From Croceicoccus sediminis (lineage in GTDB: Bacteria; Pseudomonadota; Alphaproteobacteria; Sphingomonadales; Sphingomonadaceae): a stretch of 64,000 nt of DNA. A program made the translations under genes and the position numbers. A model generated the notes under the pieces. The model was not told where the DNA came from, ran no database searches, and saw only the letters and a list, made by a program, of their open reading frames with translations. The DNA is taken from the NCBI RefSeq assembly GCF_007570835.1, contig NZ_SUNC01000002.1, positions 310,001 to 374,000 on the forward strand, in the 5' to 3' direction. Below, one piece after another: positions 17,934-26,728 of this stretch (position 1 is the first letter of the stretch; each line of letters starts with the position of its first letter).

Positions 17934-18971
17934 ATGATGGGACTGGGAACACGCAAAATTCGCCGCGCGGCGGTGGCGGCCTTTTCGGCCTCCGCGCTGC
18001 TCTTCTCCGCCAATCCGGCAGCTGCCGACAATGCGCCTGCGCAAACGTTCGACCAGTTCATAAACGGTCCGAACGGCGCCGTGCTCGACGGGCGGGAAGC
18101 CGATCCGGTCGGTACCGGCCTTCGTCAGAACCTGTTCGCCGTTGCCCGCCCGGACAAGGGCCGCATCGGCGTGGCCGCGATGGACCTGTCGACGGGTCAG
18201 ACCGTTTCGATCCTGGGCGATCAGGCGTTTCCAATGGCCAGCACGTCGAAGATCGCCATTGCCGCAACTTTCCTCGCCGGGGTGGATCAGGGGCGTTATC
18301 GCCTCGACAGCAAGTATCCGCTGATGATTCCGGTCGCCTCGCGCCCGTTCTCGACCAGCGTGGCCCCGGTCAAGCCGGGGATGGAGCTGACCGCACGCAG
18401 CCTGATCGAACTGATGATTACGCGCAGCGACAACACCGCGACCGACGCGATGCTGAAGGCCGTTGGCGGCCCGGCGGAAGTGACGAAGTGGATGCGCAGC
18501 AAGGGGTTCGAACGTTTCCGCATCGACCGCGACATCGCGACCCTGGTGCGCGATGACGGCGAATTCGATCCCGCCACCGGCGCGGATCAGCGCGATTCGA
18601 CCCCGCCTGCCGAGATGGTTCGCCTGATCGCGGGGCTCTACAAGGGTGAATGGCTTTCGGGCGAAAGCACCGATGTCGTGATCGGCGCGATGACCCGCAC
18701 CGTCACCGGCCGCCGCCGGATGAAGGCGGGCCTGCCGAGCGGGATCGATTTCGGCCACAAGACCGGCACGCTCAACAACACGGCGAGCGACGTCGGCTTT
18801 GTCGAGATGCCCGATGGCCGCGTGGTCGTGATGGCGATCTACGTCACTGGGCAGGGTGGCCGTCCGCAGCGCGATGCGCGGATCGCGGAGATCACCCGCA
18901 CGCTTTACAACGGATTTGCAAACCCGCGTCTTGCCGCCAGCGCATCAAACGACAACGCGCGGGTCCGCTAA
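17934..18971 (+). CDS. Class A beta-lactamase-like serine hydrolase, Glu166 position not conserved
   Basis: This 345-residue exported protein (signal peptide about 1-31, ending AAADN) has the penicillin-recognising fold. Catalytic STSK is at 103-106, SDN at 165-167 and KTG at 276-278. Where true class A enzymes carry the deacylating Glu (RWEPELN-like omega loop), this protein reads RIDRDIATLV, with Ile in the Glu166 position. It may acylate but not turn over beta-lactams well, or it may be an envelope hydrolase or peptidase. A second in-frame ATG lies at 17937. It converges on malonyl-CoA synthetase with six bases between the stops. Confidence 0.85.
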   Translation: MMGLGTRKIRRAAVAAFSASALLFSANPAAADNAPAQTFDQFINGPNGAVLDGREADPVGTGLRQNLFAVARPDKGRIGVAAMDLSTGQTVSILGDQAFPMASTSKIAIAATFLAGVDQGRYRLDSKYPLMIPVASRPFSTSVAPVKPGMELTARSLIELMITRSDNTATDAMLKAVGGPAEVTKWMRSKGFERFRIDRDIATLVRDDGEFDPATGADQRDSTPPAEMVRLIAGLYKGEWLSGESTDVVIGAMTRTVTGRRRMKAGLPSGIDFGHKTGTLNNTASDVGFVEMPDGRVVVMAIYVTGQGGRPQRDARIAEITRTLYNGFANPRLAASASNDNARVR

Positions 18972-18977
18972 ACCCGG

Positions 18978-20456
18978 TCAATCGGTGAAGAGGGAGGCGT
19001 AGCGTTCGCGCAGCGCCTTCTTCTGGATCTTGCCCATCGTGTTGCGCGGCATTTCGTCGATGACGATGACCGTCTTGGGCACTTTGAATCCGGCCAGGTC
19101 GCGCTTCATCTCTTCTCGCACCGCGTCGGCGTCGATCTCGCCATTGGCGCGCAGGACGGCGACGACGGCTTCGCCGAAATCGGGATGCGGCACGCCGATC
19201 ACGGCGGCTTCGGCCACGTCGTCACGATCGTCCAACAGAGCCTCCACCTCTGCGGGATAGACGTTGAGCCCGCCGGTGATGATCAGGTCTTTCTCCCGCC
19301 CGACAAGCTGGACATAGCCGTCCGCGTCGATCAGCCCCATGTCGCCGGTGATGAAGAACCCGTCGTCGCGGAATTCGGCCGCGGTCTTTTCCGGCATTTT
19401 CCAGTATCCGGCAAAGACGTTGGGGCCTTTCACCTCGACGATGCCGACTTCGCCCTGCGGCAGCGGCTGGCCCTCGCCATCGGCAATCCGCAAATCCACG
19501 CCCGGCAGCGGCGGGCCGACGAAACCTGCCTTGCGCGCCCCGTCATAGGGGTTCGAACACAGCATTCCCGTTTCGGTCATGCCATATCGTTCCAGCACGC
19601 GGTGGGCCGTCCGCGCCTCGAAAGCGCGGTGGATGTCGGCCGAAAGCGGCGCCGATCCGGAAATGAACAGCCGCATGTTCCGCGCCGCTTCGGCGGTAAA
19701 GCCGTCTTCGGCCAGAAGGCGGATGTAGAACGTGGGCACGCCCATCATGACGGTGGCGTCCGGCATCGCATCGATCGCGGCCCGTGCGTCGAACCGGGCC
19801 TGGAAAATCACGGTCGCGCCGGAAAACAGCGCGCAGTGCAGCGCGACGAACAGGCCGTGGACATGAAAGATGGGCAAGGCGTGGATCAGCCGGTCATCGG
19901 CAGTGAAGCGCCAGAAATCGACCAGCATTTCGCCGTTCGACACGAGGTTGCGGTGCGTCAGCATCGCGCCCTTGGGCTTTCCGGTCGTGCCGGAAGTGTA
20001 GAGGATCGCCGCGATATCGTCGCCATTGCGCGAAACCGGATCGACCGCCGTCTCGGGCAGGCTTTCGAACTGGCCCTCAAGCGTCGTGACCGCAAGGTCA
20101 CTGCCGCCGATGCGGGCGAACAGGTCGCGTGAGCCTTCGCGGCAGACGGCAAGGACAGGGCCAGCGTCGCTTACGAAATAGGCAAGCTCGCTCTCGGTAT
20201 AGTCGTTGTTGAGCGGGAGGTAGATCGCGCCGCAGCGCAAGGTGGCGAGGTAAAGAACGACCGTCTCGACCGACTTGTCGGTCTGGACCAGAACGCGTTC
20301 GCCGGCCCGCACGCCCTTGGCCTGCAACCGGCTGGCGAGGCCGCCAGCGGCGCTTTCGAGTTCGGCATAAGTCCAGTTACGGCCGTCCGCCTCAATCGCG
20401 GTCCTGTCGCCGAATCGGGCGAAGCTGCGGGCGAAACGATCGTAAAGGCTGGCCAT
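18978..20456 (-). CDS. matB: Malonyl-CoA synthetase (acyl-adenylating enzyme)
   Basis: This 492-residue ANL-family ligase converts malonate, CoA and ATP to malonyl-CoA through an acyl adenylate. P-loop-like ILYTSGTTGKPKGAM, the aromatic segment YGMTETGM, TGDMGLID and the C-terminal catalytic Lys region (PRNTMGKIQKKALRE) are present. The N-terminal wording (QTDKSVETVVLYLATLRCGA, LPLNNDYTESEL) closely follows characterised MatB proteins rather than long-chain ligases. The start has AGGAGA upstream. No malonate transporter or decarboxylase lies next to it. Methylmalonate use cannot be excluded. Confidence 0.86.
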   Translation of the reverse strand: MASLYDRFARSFARFGDRTAIEADGRNWTYAELESAAGGLASRLQAKGVRAGERVLVQTDKSVETVVLYLATLRCGAIYLPLNNDYTESELAYFVSDAGPVLAVCREGSRDLFARIGGSDLAVTTLEGQFESLPETAVDPVSRNGDDIAAILYTSGTTGKPKGAMLTHRNLVSNGEMLVDFWRFTADDRLIHALPIFHVHGLFVALHCALFSGATVIFQARFDARAAIDAMPDATVMMGVPTFYIRLLAEDGFTAEAARNMRLFISGSAPLSADIHRAFEARTAHRVLERYGMTETGMLCSNPYDGARKAGFVGPPLPGVDLRIADGEGQPLPQGEVGIVEVKGPNVFAGYWKMPEKTAAEFRDDGFFITGDMGLIDADGYVQLVGREKDLIITGGLNVYPAEVEALLDDRDDVAEAAVIGVPHPDFGEAVVAVLRANGEIDADAVREEMKRDLAGFKVPKTVIVIDEMPRNTMGKIQKKALRERYASLFTD

Positions 20457-20556
20457 CGGCGAAGATCTCCTGCGGGTCGGCCCACGCAGATGCCTTGCCG
20501 AAGCCCGCTATTCAAGCGCAGCCGGATCGGTTTCGGCCATCCGTTGCGCAGACAAC

Positions 20557-20592
20557 AAAAAAGGCGCGGGAACCGAAGTTCCCACGCCCTTT
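20557..20592 (-). terminator. Rho-independent terminator of the small lipoprotein gene
   Basis: Read leftwards, GGCGTGGGAAC and GTTCCCGCGCC form an 11-bp stem with one mismatch, closed by a TTCG tetraloop and followed by TTTTTT. It lies about 25 bases after the lipoprotein stop and before malonyl-CoA synthetase. Confidence 0.85.
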
Positions 20593-20615
20593 TCGTAAAG
20601 CTTGAAAGCTTAGGC

Positions 20616-20867
20616 TCAGTCAGCCTGTGCTTCTGCTTCGGTTTCGCCCTGAACGTCGGCTTCGACTTCAGCAGCGGCTTCGTCAGCAGCAGCAGCAGCA
20701 TCGTCAGCAGCTGCTTCGACGGCCATGCCGGCTTCGTCCATGTTTTCTGAGGTGTCATCAGCAGCCGAATCAACGGTAGCTTCAGCCGAATCCTGCGTGC
20801 CTTCCGAGCAAGCGGTCAGCGAGAGAGCAGCGCCAGCAACGGCGGCGGCGAGAATGATCTTGCGCAT
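20616..20867 (-). CDS. Small acidic lipoprotein
   Basis: This 83-residue protein has a lipoprotein signal (MRKIILAAAVAGAALSLTAC, lipobox LTAC with lipidated Cys20). The mature part is almost only Ala, Glu and Asp with a few Ser/Thr/Met, giving a very acidic helical tail. An AAGGATG ribosome-binding site precedes the start. Similar alanine/acidic small lipoproteins are common in Erythrobacteraceae, and no function is known. It has its own terminator and so is a single-gene unit. Confidence 0.8.
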   Translation of the reverse strand: MRKIILAAAVAGAALSLTACSEGTQDSAEATVDSAADDTSENMDEAGMAVEAAADDAAAAADEAAAEVEADVQGETEAEAQAD

Positions 20868-21171
20868 GAATATGCATCCTTATTCAGAATAATACGTGCC
20901 GAGACCCTCAAACACGTGCGATCCGACCCTCATGGACCGAACCATGGAGGCACAAATAAACACTTCCGAATCGGGATGCAAGCGTTCTCATGCAAAACGC
21001 CACGCTCCTTGTCGCAGGACACTTGGGCAACAATGCGGCGTATTGAGGCGGAATTGGGGCAAAGGCCGCTTTTTTTGGCCCTTTCCGGCTGTTTCCTGCC
21101 GTCCGATTGCCTGTGCTTTTGGGCAAATCAGCGGCTGACCTTACCGCGGCCCCCTGCTAATCCCCTTGGCC
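20868..21171. other. 304-bp intergenic region
   Basis: It separates the divergent small lipoprotein and polA genes. The lipoprotein side holds a TATTAT that could be a -10 element, just upstream of the AAGGA site. On the polA side an AT-rich CTTTTTTT lies at 21070-21077. I see no convincing gene, tRNA or hairpin in it. Confidence 0.5.
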
Positions 21172-24075
21172 ATGAGCGATGCCGACACGAAAACTTCCGC
21201 CGAAAGCCCTGCCGAATCCGCGAATCGCAGGCCCCATCTCTATCTCGTCGACGGGTCGGCCTATATCTTTCGCGCCTATCACAGATTGCCGCCGCTGACC
21301 GATCCCGAAGGGACGCCGGTGGGTGCCGTCTATGGCTATACGACGATGCTGTGGAAGCTGGCGCAGGATCTCGACGATGCGGATGGGCCGACGCACCTTG
21401 CGGTGATTCTCGACAAGGCGTCGCGATCGTTCCGGCACGACCTGTTTCCCGATTACAAGGCGAATCGCCCGCCGCCGCCCGAAGACCTGGTGCCGCAGTT
21501 CCCGTTGATTCGCGACGCGACCCGCGCTTTCAGCCTGCCCTGCATCGAGGAAGAGATGCTGGAGGCCGACGATCTGATCGCCAGCTATGCGCGCGCAGCG
21601 ACCCGCAAGGGCTGGGACGTGACGATCGTGTCCTCGGACAAGGACCTGATGCAGCTGGTCGGACAGTGCGGCGATGCCGATGACGGGGTCGAGGGCGGCT
21701 GTGTCGACATGCTCGACACGATGAAGAACGCGCGCATCGACATACCCGAAGTGCAGGAAAAGTTCGGCGTCCTGCCCGAACAGCTGGGTGATGTCCTCGC
21801 TCTCATGGGGGACAGCGTCGACAATGTGCCCGGCGTCCGGGGCATCGGCCCCAAGACGGCATCGAAGCTGATCAACGAATATGGCACGCTTGAGGCCGTT
21901 CTGTCCGCCGCGCCGGACATGAAGAAATCGAAGATGAAGGAAAACCTCATCGAACACGCGGACATGGCGCGCCTGTCCCGCGAGCTTGTGCAGCTGAAGG
22001 AGGATTGCGATCTTCCCATGGAGCTGAAGGATTTTGCGCTCGACGGTATCCCGCCCGATCCGCTGGCGGCGTTCCTGTCGAAGCACGGCTTCACCTCGCT
22101 GCTCAAGCGTTTGGGCAACGGCGCGGGCAGCCCGGCGCGGCCCACCGACCTCAATCCCGCCAAGGCGGAGAACGCGGCAGCGGAGCAGGTCGAGGGCGCG
22201 ACCCGCCAACCGCTTCCCGAATGGCCGAAGATCGATCTCGATACATATGAATGTGTGCAGAGCGTCGAACGCCTGGAGGCATGGATCGAACGCGCCTTTA
22301 CGGCCCATGCCGTGGCCATCGATACCGAGACCAGCTCGCTCGACGCGATGCGGGCGGAGCTTGCCGGCGTGTCGCTGGCGCTTGGCCCCAATGACGCCTG
22401 TTACATCCCCCTGGGTCACGGCAGCGACGACATGTTCGCCGAAAAGCCCGAACAGGTGCCGATGGACGTCGCGCTCGCAAAACTGAAGCCGCTGCTGGAA
22501 AGCGATGCGGTGCTGAAGGTCGGGCAGAACATCAAGTACGACATCAACGTGCTGTCCCGTCACGACATCGCGATGGGGCCGGTGGAGGACACGATGATCC
22601 TGTCCTTCGACCTCGACGCCGGGCGCGGCGGCGGCGGCATCGGGCAGGCGCATGGCATGGACTCGCTGGCCGAGACGCACCTTGGCCATACGACGCTGAC
22701 CTTCAAGGATATCTGCGGCACCGGCAAGAAGCAGATCCCGTTCAGCGCGGTCCCACTCGACAAGGCGACCCGCTATGCCGCCGAGGACGCGGACGTGACT
22801 TGGCGTCTGTGGAAGGTCCTGCGCCAGCGCGTGGCAGACGAAGGCGCGACGCGTATCTATGAGCAGGTGGACCGCCCGCTGATCCCCGTCGTCGCCGGGA
22901 TGGAGCGTGAAGGCATCAAGGTCGACCGCGATTTCCTGTCGGGGCTTTCGTCGGAATTCGGCGGCCAGATCGATGCGCTGGAAAAGCAGATTCACGAAAT
23001 GGCCGGAGAGCCGTTCACCGTCGGCAGCCCGAAGCAGCTTGGCGAGATCCTGTTCGACAAGATGGGCTACAAGGGCGGCAAGAAAGGCAAGAGCGGGCAG
23101 TATTCGACCGACCAGTCGGTGCTCGAAAAGCTTGCCGCGCAGGGCGTGGACATGGCTGCCCGCGTGCTCGACTGGCGGCAGCTGTCGAAGCTGCGCTCTA
23201 CTTATACCGAGGCGTTGCAGGAGGCGATCAACCTGCGCACGGGCCGCGTGCATACCAGCTACAGCCTTGTCGGTGCGCAGACCGGGCGGCTTTCATCGAC
23301 CGATCCGAACTTGCAGAACATCCCGATCCGCACCGAAACCGGCCGCCGCATCCGCGAGGCTTTCGTGGCGGAGGAAGGCAATGTCCTGCTGGCCGCCGAC
23401 TATAGCCAGATCGAATTGCGCCTTGCCGCGCACATGGCCGATGTTCCGCCGCTCAAGGAAGCGTTCGCCAATGGTGAGGACATCCATGCCCGCACCGCGC
23501 TCGAAATGTATGGCGAGGTCACCCGCGACACCCGCGCGCAGGCCAAGACGATCAACTTCGCGATCCTTTACGGCATCTCGCGCTGGGGCCTTGCTGGACG
23601 GCTAGGCACCGACGCGGAAGAGGCGCAGGGCATGATCGACCGCTATTTCGAGCGTTTCCCCGGCATCCAGCGCTACATCGTCGCAACGCTCGAAAAAGTG
23701 CGCGAATGCGGGTATTCCGAGACGCTGTTCGGGCGAAAGACCCACTTCCGCAACATCAATTCGAAGAACCAGGCCGAACGCCAAGGGGCCGAACGTGCCG
23801 CGATCAACGCGCCGATACAGGGCACCAGCGCCGACATCATCAAGCGCGCGATGGCCCGCATGCTGCCGGCGCTGCGCGATGCGGGGCTGAAGGACGTGCG
23901 GATGCTGTTGCAGGTGCACGACGAACTGGTCTTCGAACTGCCCGAAGGCGATGTTGCCGCCGCCAGCCCGATTATCGAGCGGGTCATGGCAGAAGCCGCC
24001 TTGCCGTCCGTCACGCTCGACGTGCCGCTGGGCATCGACATCGGCACCGGCAAGTCGTGGGGCGAGGCGCACTAG
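21172..24075 (+). CDS. polA: DNA polymerase I
   Basis: This 967-residue repair and Okazaki-fragment polymerase has all three domains. The 5'-3' exonuclease is N-terminal (HLYLVDGSAYIFRAYH, SSDKDLMQL, GIGPKTASKLI). The 3'-5' exonuclease keeps its DxE acidic pair (AIDTETSSL), so proofreading is probably active. The polymerase has motif A DYSQIELRLA, the O-helix region RAQAKTINFAILYGIS and motif C QVHDELVFE. The ATG at 21172 is preferred over an in-frame TTG two codons upstream, and both have weak ribosome-binding sites. Confidence 0.97.
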   Translation: MSDADTKTSAESPAESANRRPHLYLVDGSAYIFRAYHRLPPLTDPEGTPVGAVYGYTTMLWKLAQDLDDADGPTHLAVILDKASRSFRHDLFPDYKANRPPPPEDLVPQFPLIRDATRAFSLPCIEEEMLEADDLIASYARAATRKGWDVTIVSSDKDLMQLVGQCGDADDGVEGGCVDMLDTMKNARIDIPEVQEKFGVLPEQLGDVLALMGDSVDNVPGVRGIGPKTASKLINEYGTLEAVLSAAPDMKKSKMKENLIEHADMARLSRELVQLKEDCDLPMELKDFALDGIPPDPLAAFLSKHGFTSLLKRLGNGAGSPARPTDLNPAKAENAAAEQVEGATRQPLPEWPKIDLDTYECVQSVERLEAWIERAFTAHAVAIDTETSSLDAMRAELAGVSLALGPNDACYIPLGHGSDDMFAEKPEQVPMDVALAKLKPLLESDAVLKVGQNIKYDINVLSRHDIAMGPVEDTMILSFDLDAGRGGGGIGQAHGMDSLAETHLGHTTLTFKDICGTGKKQIPFSAVPLDKATRYAAEDADVTWRLWKVLRQRVADEGATRIYEQVDRPLIPVVAGMEREGIKVDRDFLSGLSSEFGGQIDALEKQIHEMAGEPFTVGSPKQLGEILFDKMGYKGGKKGKSGQYSTDQSVLEKLAAQGVDMAARVLDWRQLSKLRSTYTEALQEAINLRTGRVHTSYSLVGAQTGRLSSTDPNLQNIPIRTETGRRIREAFVAEEGNVLLAADYSQIELRLAAHMADVPPLKEAFANGEDIHARTALEMYGEVTRDTRAQAKTINFAILYGISRWGLAGRLGTDAEEAQGMIDRYFERFPGIQRYIVATLEKVRECGYSETLFGRKTHFRNINSKNQAERQGAERAAINAPIQGTSADIIKRAMARMLPALRDAGLKDVRMLLQVHDELVFELPEGDVAAASPIIERVMAEAALPSVTLDVPLGIDIGTGKSWGEAH

Positions 24076-24183
24076 CCGCCTTGAACGTCCGGCCAAGTCG
24101 ATTGACGCGGGTGCCAATCTGCCAGAGAGAAGGGCGCGGCCTGTTGTCGCCGCAAAACGGGCTCGTGGACGGTTAGCACAGGA

Positions 24184-25518
24184 ATGCCATTGCAATTGTT
24201 CAATATGTTGCGGCCGGACGATACCGGCGGCTCGCGCCAGCGCCGTGCGCCGATCCTTCTCGTCCTGACGCTGACCGCGGTCGGCCTGATCGGCAGCCTG
24301 CTGCTCGTCTGGTCCACGATCGCGAGCGAGCGGGCCGAGCGTCAGCAGGTCGAGCGGACCAATGAGATCATGTACGCGGTGCGCGACATCGACCGGGCGG
24401 CAATCAATGCCGAGGCGGGTCAGCGCGGCTATTTCATCACGCTCGACAAGCGATACCTGGCCTCATACGAACTGGGCCGTTCGCTCTATCCGCGATCGAT
24501 GGAGCGGCTGAAGGTCGAGGTCGAGGCAGCGGGCATGCTTCCGCGCCAGCGCGAATTGCTCTCGGTCATCGAACAGCACGCCGACGCCAAGTTCGAGGAA
24601 CTGGCCACGACCGTCGAGATGATCGGGCGGGGCGAAATCCGCGATGCGCAGCAGCGGATCCTGTCGGACGAAGGGCGCATCGCGATGGAGCGGCTGCGCA
24701 ATTCCCTGTCTGAGATGGAAGCGTTGGAGCAGGGCATCCTCGCCTCTGCCACGCAAGAGGCGGCCGCTGCCGAAGATCGCATTCTTCCGCTCCTGTCGCT
24801 GACGCTCCTGCTGACGATCGGCGCACTGGGACTTGGCCTGTGGTCCACCGTTCGCGCCGCTCACGCAGAGGCGCAGGCCGCGCAGGCGGCCGAACTGGCC
24901 GAGGCGCGCGACCGTGCCGACCTGCTGGCCCACGAGCTTAATCACCGCGTGAAGAACCTTTTCGCGGTCATCCTTGCCATCGTGAGGATGAGCGCGCGCG
25001 ACAAGCCCGAGGCTGCACCCGTGGTCGAGAGCATATCGGCCCGCATTCACGCGCTTCTCGATGCCCATGACGCGACACAGGGCAAGGGGCCGGACGGCAC
25101 AGCGCGGATGCGGGTGCTGATCGACAAGGTGCTCGCGCCCTATTCGGACGCAGGCAGCGTGGTCGAGGTTTCCGGCCCCGACGTCGATCTGACGCCGAGG
25201 GAGGCGACGCCGCTGGGCCTTGTGTTGCACGAACTGGCAACCAATGCGGTCAAGTATGGCGCCTGGTCTGGCGAGGGCGGCAAGATCGCCATCGACTGGG
25301 CGTACGAAGGCGCGGGCGCCGATCGCGCGCTTCGCCTCGCGTGGAAGGAAACCTCGCCAAATCCGACCCCGCCCAGCGATCGTACGGGTTTCGGCTCGAT
25401 GCTCATGCAAAGCAGCGCGCGCCAGCTCGGCGGCGCGATCGAGCGCCGGTTCGAGCCTGACGGCATGATCGTCGATATCCACTTCCCGTTCGCCGCGGCG
25501 AGCGTTCCCACGTCCTGA
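24184..25518 (+). CDS. CHASE3-domain HWE-family sensor histidine kinase
   Basis: This 444-residue membrane kinase has a membrane segment at about 20-40, a periplasmic CHASE3 helical bundle (about 45-185, with DIDRAAINAEAGQRGYFIT) and a second membrane segment (about 200-220). The kinase core is of HWE/HisKA_2 type: phospho-accepting His in ELNHRVKNLFAVI, then LVLHELATNAVKYGAWS and GTGF-like RTGFGSMLM. HWE kinases in alphaproteobacteria often feed the PhyR/EcfG general stress response. No receiver gene is adjacent, so the partner is unknown. Confidence 0.9.
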   Translation: MPLQLFNMLRPDDTGGSRQRRAPILLVLTLTAVGLIGSLLLVWSTIASERAERQQVERTNEIMYAVRDIDRAAINAEAGQRGYFITLDKRYLASYELGRSLYPRSMERLKVEVEAAGMLPRQRELLSVIEQHADAKFEELATTVEMIGRGEIRDAQQRILSDEGRIAMERLRNSLSEMEALEQGILASATQEAAAAEDRILPLLSLTLLLTIGALGLGLWSTVRAAHAEAQAAQAAELAEARDRADLLAHELNHRVKNLFAVILAIVRMSARDKPEAAPVVESISARIHALLDAHDATQGKGPDGTARMRVLIDKVLAPYSDAGSVVEVSGPDVDLTPREATPLGLVLHELATNAVKYGAWSGEGGKIAIDWAYEGAGADRALRLAWKETSPNPTPPSDRTGFGSMLMQSSARQLGGAIERRFEPDGMIVDIHFPFAAASVPTS

Positions 25519-25591
25519 ACCGCGCCGGATTGCCCGCCTTGAAGTTTAAGGGGCGTTGAATGTTGCAGTGCAGCAACCTAGGTTCGCCGCC

Positions 25592-26692
25592 ATGCAAGCG
25601 ATTCAAGACCTGCTCGCCGAAACCCCGCCGTGGATGAGTGATAGCGCCGTCGCGCTGCTGGCCGCGGCCATCGCCATCCTCGCGGCCCTTGTCGTGCACC
25701 GGTTCATCTTCCGTATCCTCAGGAAGTTCGCCAAGGGCAGCGACAGCAGTACCGACGACCTTCTGGTGCGCAAGCTGGCTCGGCCTTCGCGCTATGCCTT
25801 GATCGCACTGGGTCTGGTCCTCGCGGCGCGGGAAATCCCCCTGCTGGAGACGGTATGGGAGCGCGTGGCGGGCTTCGTCATGCCCGCACTGGTCGGCTGG
25901 ATCGCGCTGGCCATCCTGCACGCTTTCATCCACGCGATGACCATCCGGGCGGATATCACCGTTGCCGACAATCAGCGCGCGCGGCGCAAACGCACGCGGC
26001 TGGCCATATTCTCTCGCATCGGAACCGCGGTCATCATTTTCGTCACCGTGGGCCTCATGCTCCTGTCGATTCCCGGCGTGCGCGATATCGGTGTGACCCT
26101 GATGGCTTCGGCCGGCCTTGCCGGCCTTGCCGTCGGCGCGGCGGCACAGCCTGCGCTCAAGTCGCTGATCGCGGGGATGCAGATGGCGCTGACCGAACCG
26201 ATCGCCATCGACGATGTCGTGATCGTGGACGGGGAATGGGGCCGGATCGAGGATATCAAGACGACTTACGTGGTCGTGAAGATATGGGACGAGCGGCGGC
26301 TGGTCGTGCCGACGACCAAGTTCCTTGAGGAAACCTTCGAAAACTGGACCAAGCGCGGGTCGCAGCTGCTCGGCTCGGTCATGCTCTATGTCGATCCCGC
26401 AACCGATGTCGCCCCGATCCGCGAGGAATTCGAACGCCAGATCGCCGATCACGGTCTTTTCGACGGGCGGGTTCAGAACGTGCAGGTCACCGACCTGAAA
26501 CCGAATGCGATGGAAGTGCGCCTGCTGGTCAGTGCGACCGCTGCGCAAGAGCTTTGGGACCTTCGCGTCGCGATCCGCGAATCGATGATGGACTGGCTGC
26601 GCCGCGAAATGCCCGACGCCATCGCCAGCCAGCGCCTGCGCACGACCGAACCGGTCCGTGTCGAGGGCGCTCCGGCTATCCTGCAGGGCTGA
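25592..26692 (+). CDS. Small-conductance mechanosensitive channel (MscS family)
   Basis: This 366-residue inner-membrane channel is for hypo-osmotic shock release. It has several N-terminal membrane helices, a pore-lining TM3-like segment rich in Ala/Gly (LMASAGLAGLAVGAAAQPALKSLIAGM) and the cytoplasmic vestibule (FTEPIAIDD-like TEPIAIDDVVIVDGEWGRIEDI). The start is uncertain: the ATG at 25592 has a poor ribosome-binding site, while TTG at 25556 is close behind AAGGGG. It has an unusually long N-terminal part compared with E. coli MscS. Confidence 0.9.
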   Translation: MQAIQDLLAETPPWMSDSAVALLAAAIAILAALVVHRFIFRILRKFAKGSDSSTDDLLVRKLARPSRYALIALGLVLAAREIPLLETVWERVAGFVMPALVGWIALAILHAFIHAMTIRADITVADNQRARRKRTRLAIFSRIGTAVIIFVTVGLMLLSIPGVRDIGVTLMASAGLAGLAVGAAAQPALKSLIAGMQMALTEPIAIDDVVIVDGEWGRIEDIKTTYVVVKIWDERRLVVPTTKFLEETFENWTKRGSQLLGSVMLYVDPATDVAPIREEFERQIADHGLFDGRVQNVQVTDLKPNAMEVRLLVSATAAQELWDLRVAIRESMMDWLRREMPDAIASQRLRTTEPVRVEGAPAILQG

Positions 26693-26698
26693 TACGAA

Positions 26699-26725
26699 AA
26701 AGGCCCGCCATGGTGGCGGGCCTTT
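26699..26725. terminator. Bidirectional rho-independent terminator
   Basis: A perfect 12-bp stem pairs AAAGGCCCGCCA (26699-26710) with 26714-26725 around the loop TGG, with A-rich sequence on the left and T-rich on the right. It sits between the converging channel and Cdc48-type ATPase genes and can serve both. Confidence 0.88.
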
Positions 26726-26728
26726 CCC

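Noticed and set aside
17934..18971. Antibiotic-resistance beta-lactamase
   Set aside because: The general base glutamate of class A enzymes is not conserved, so a resistance role is not supported.
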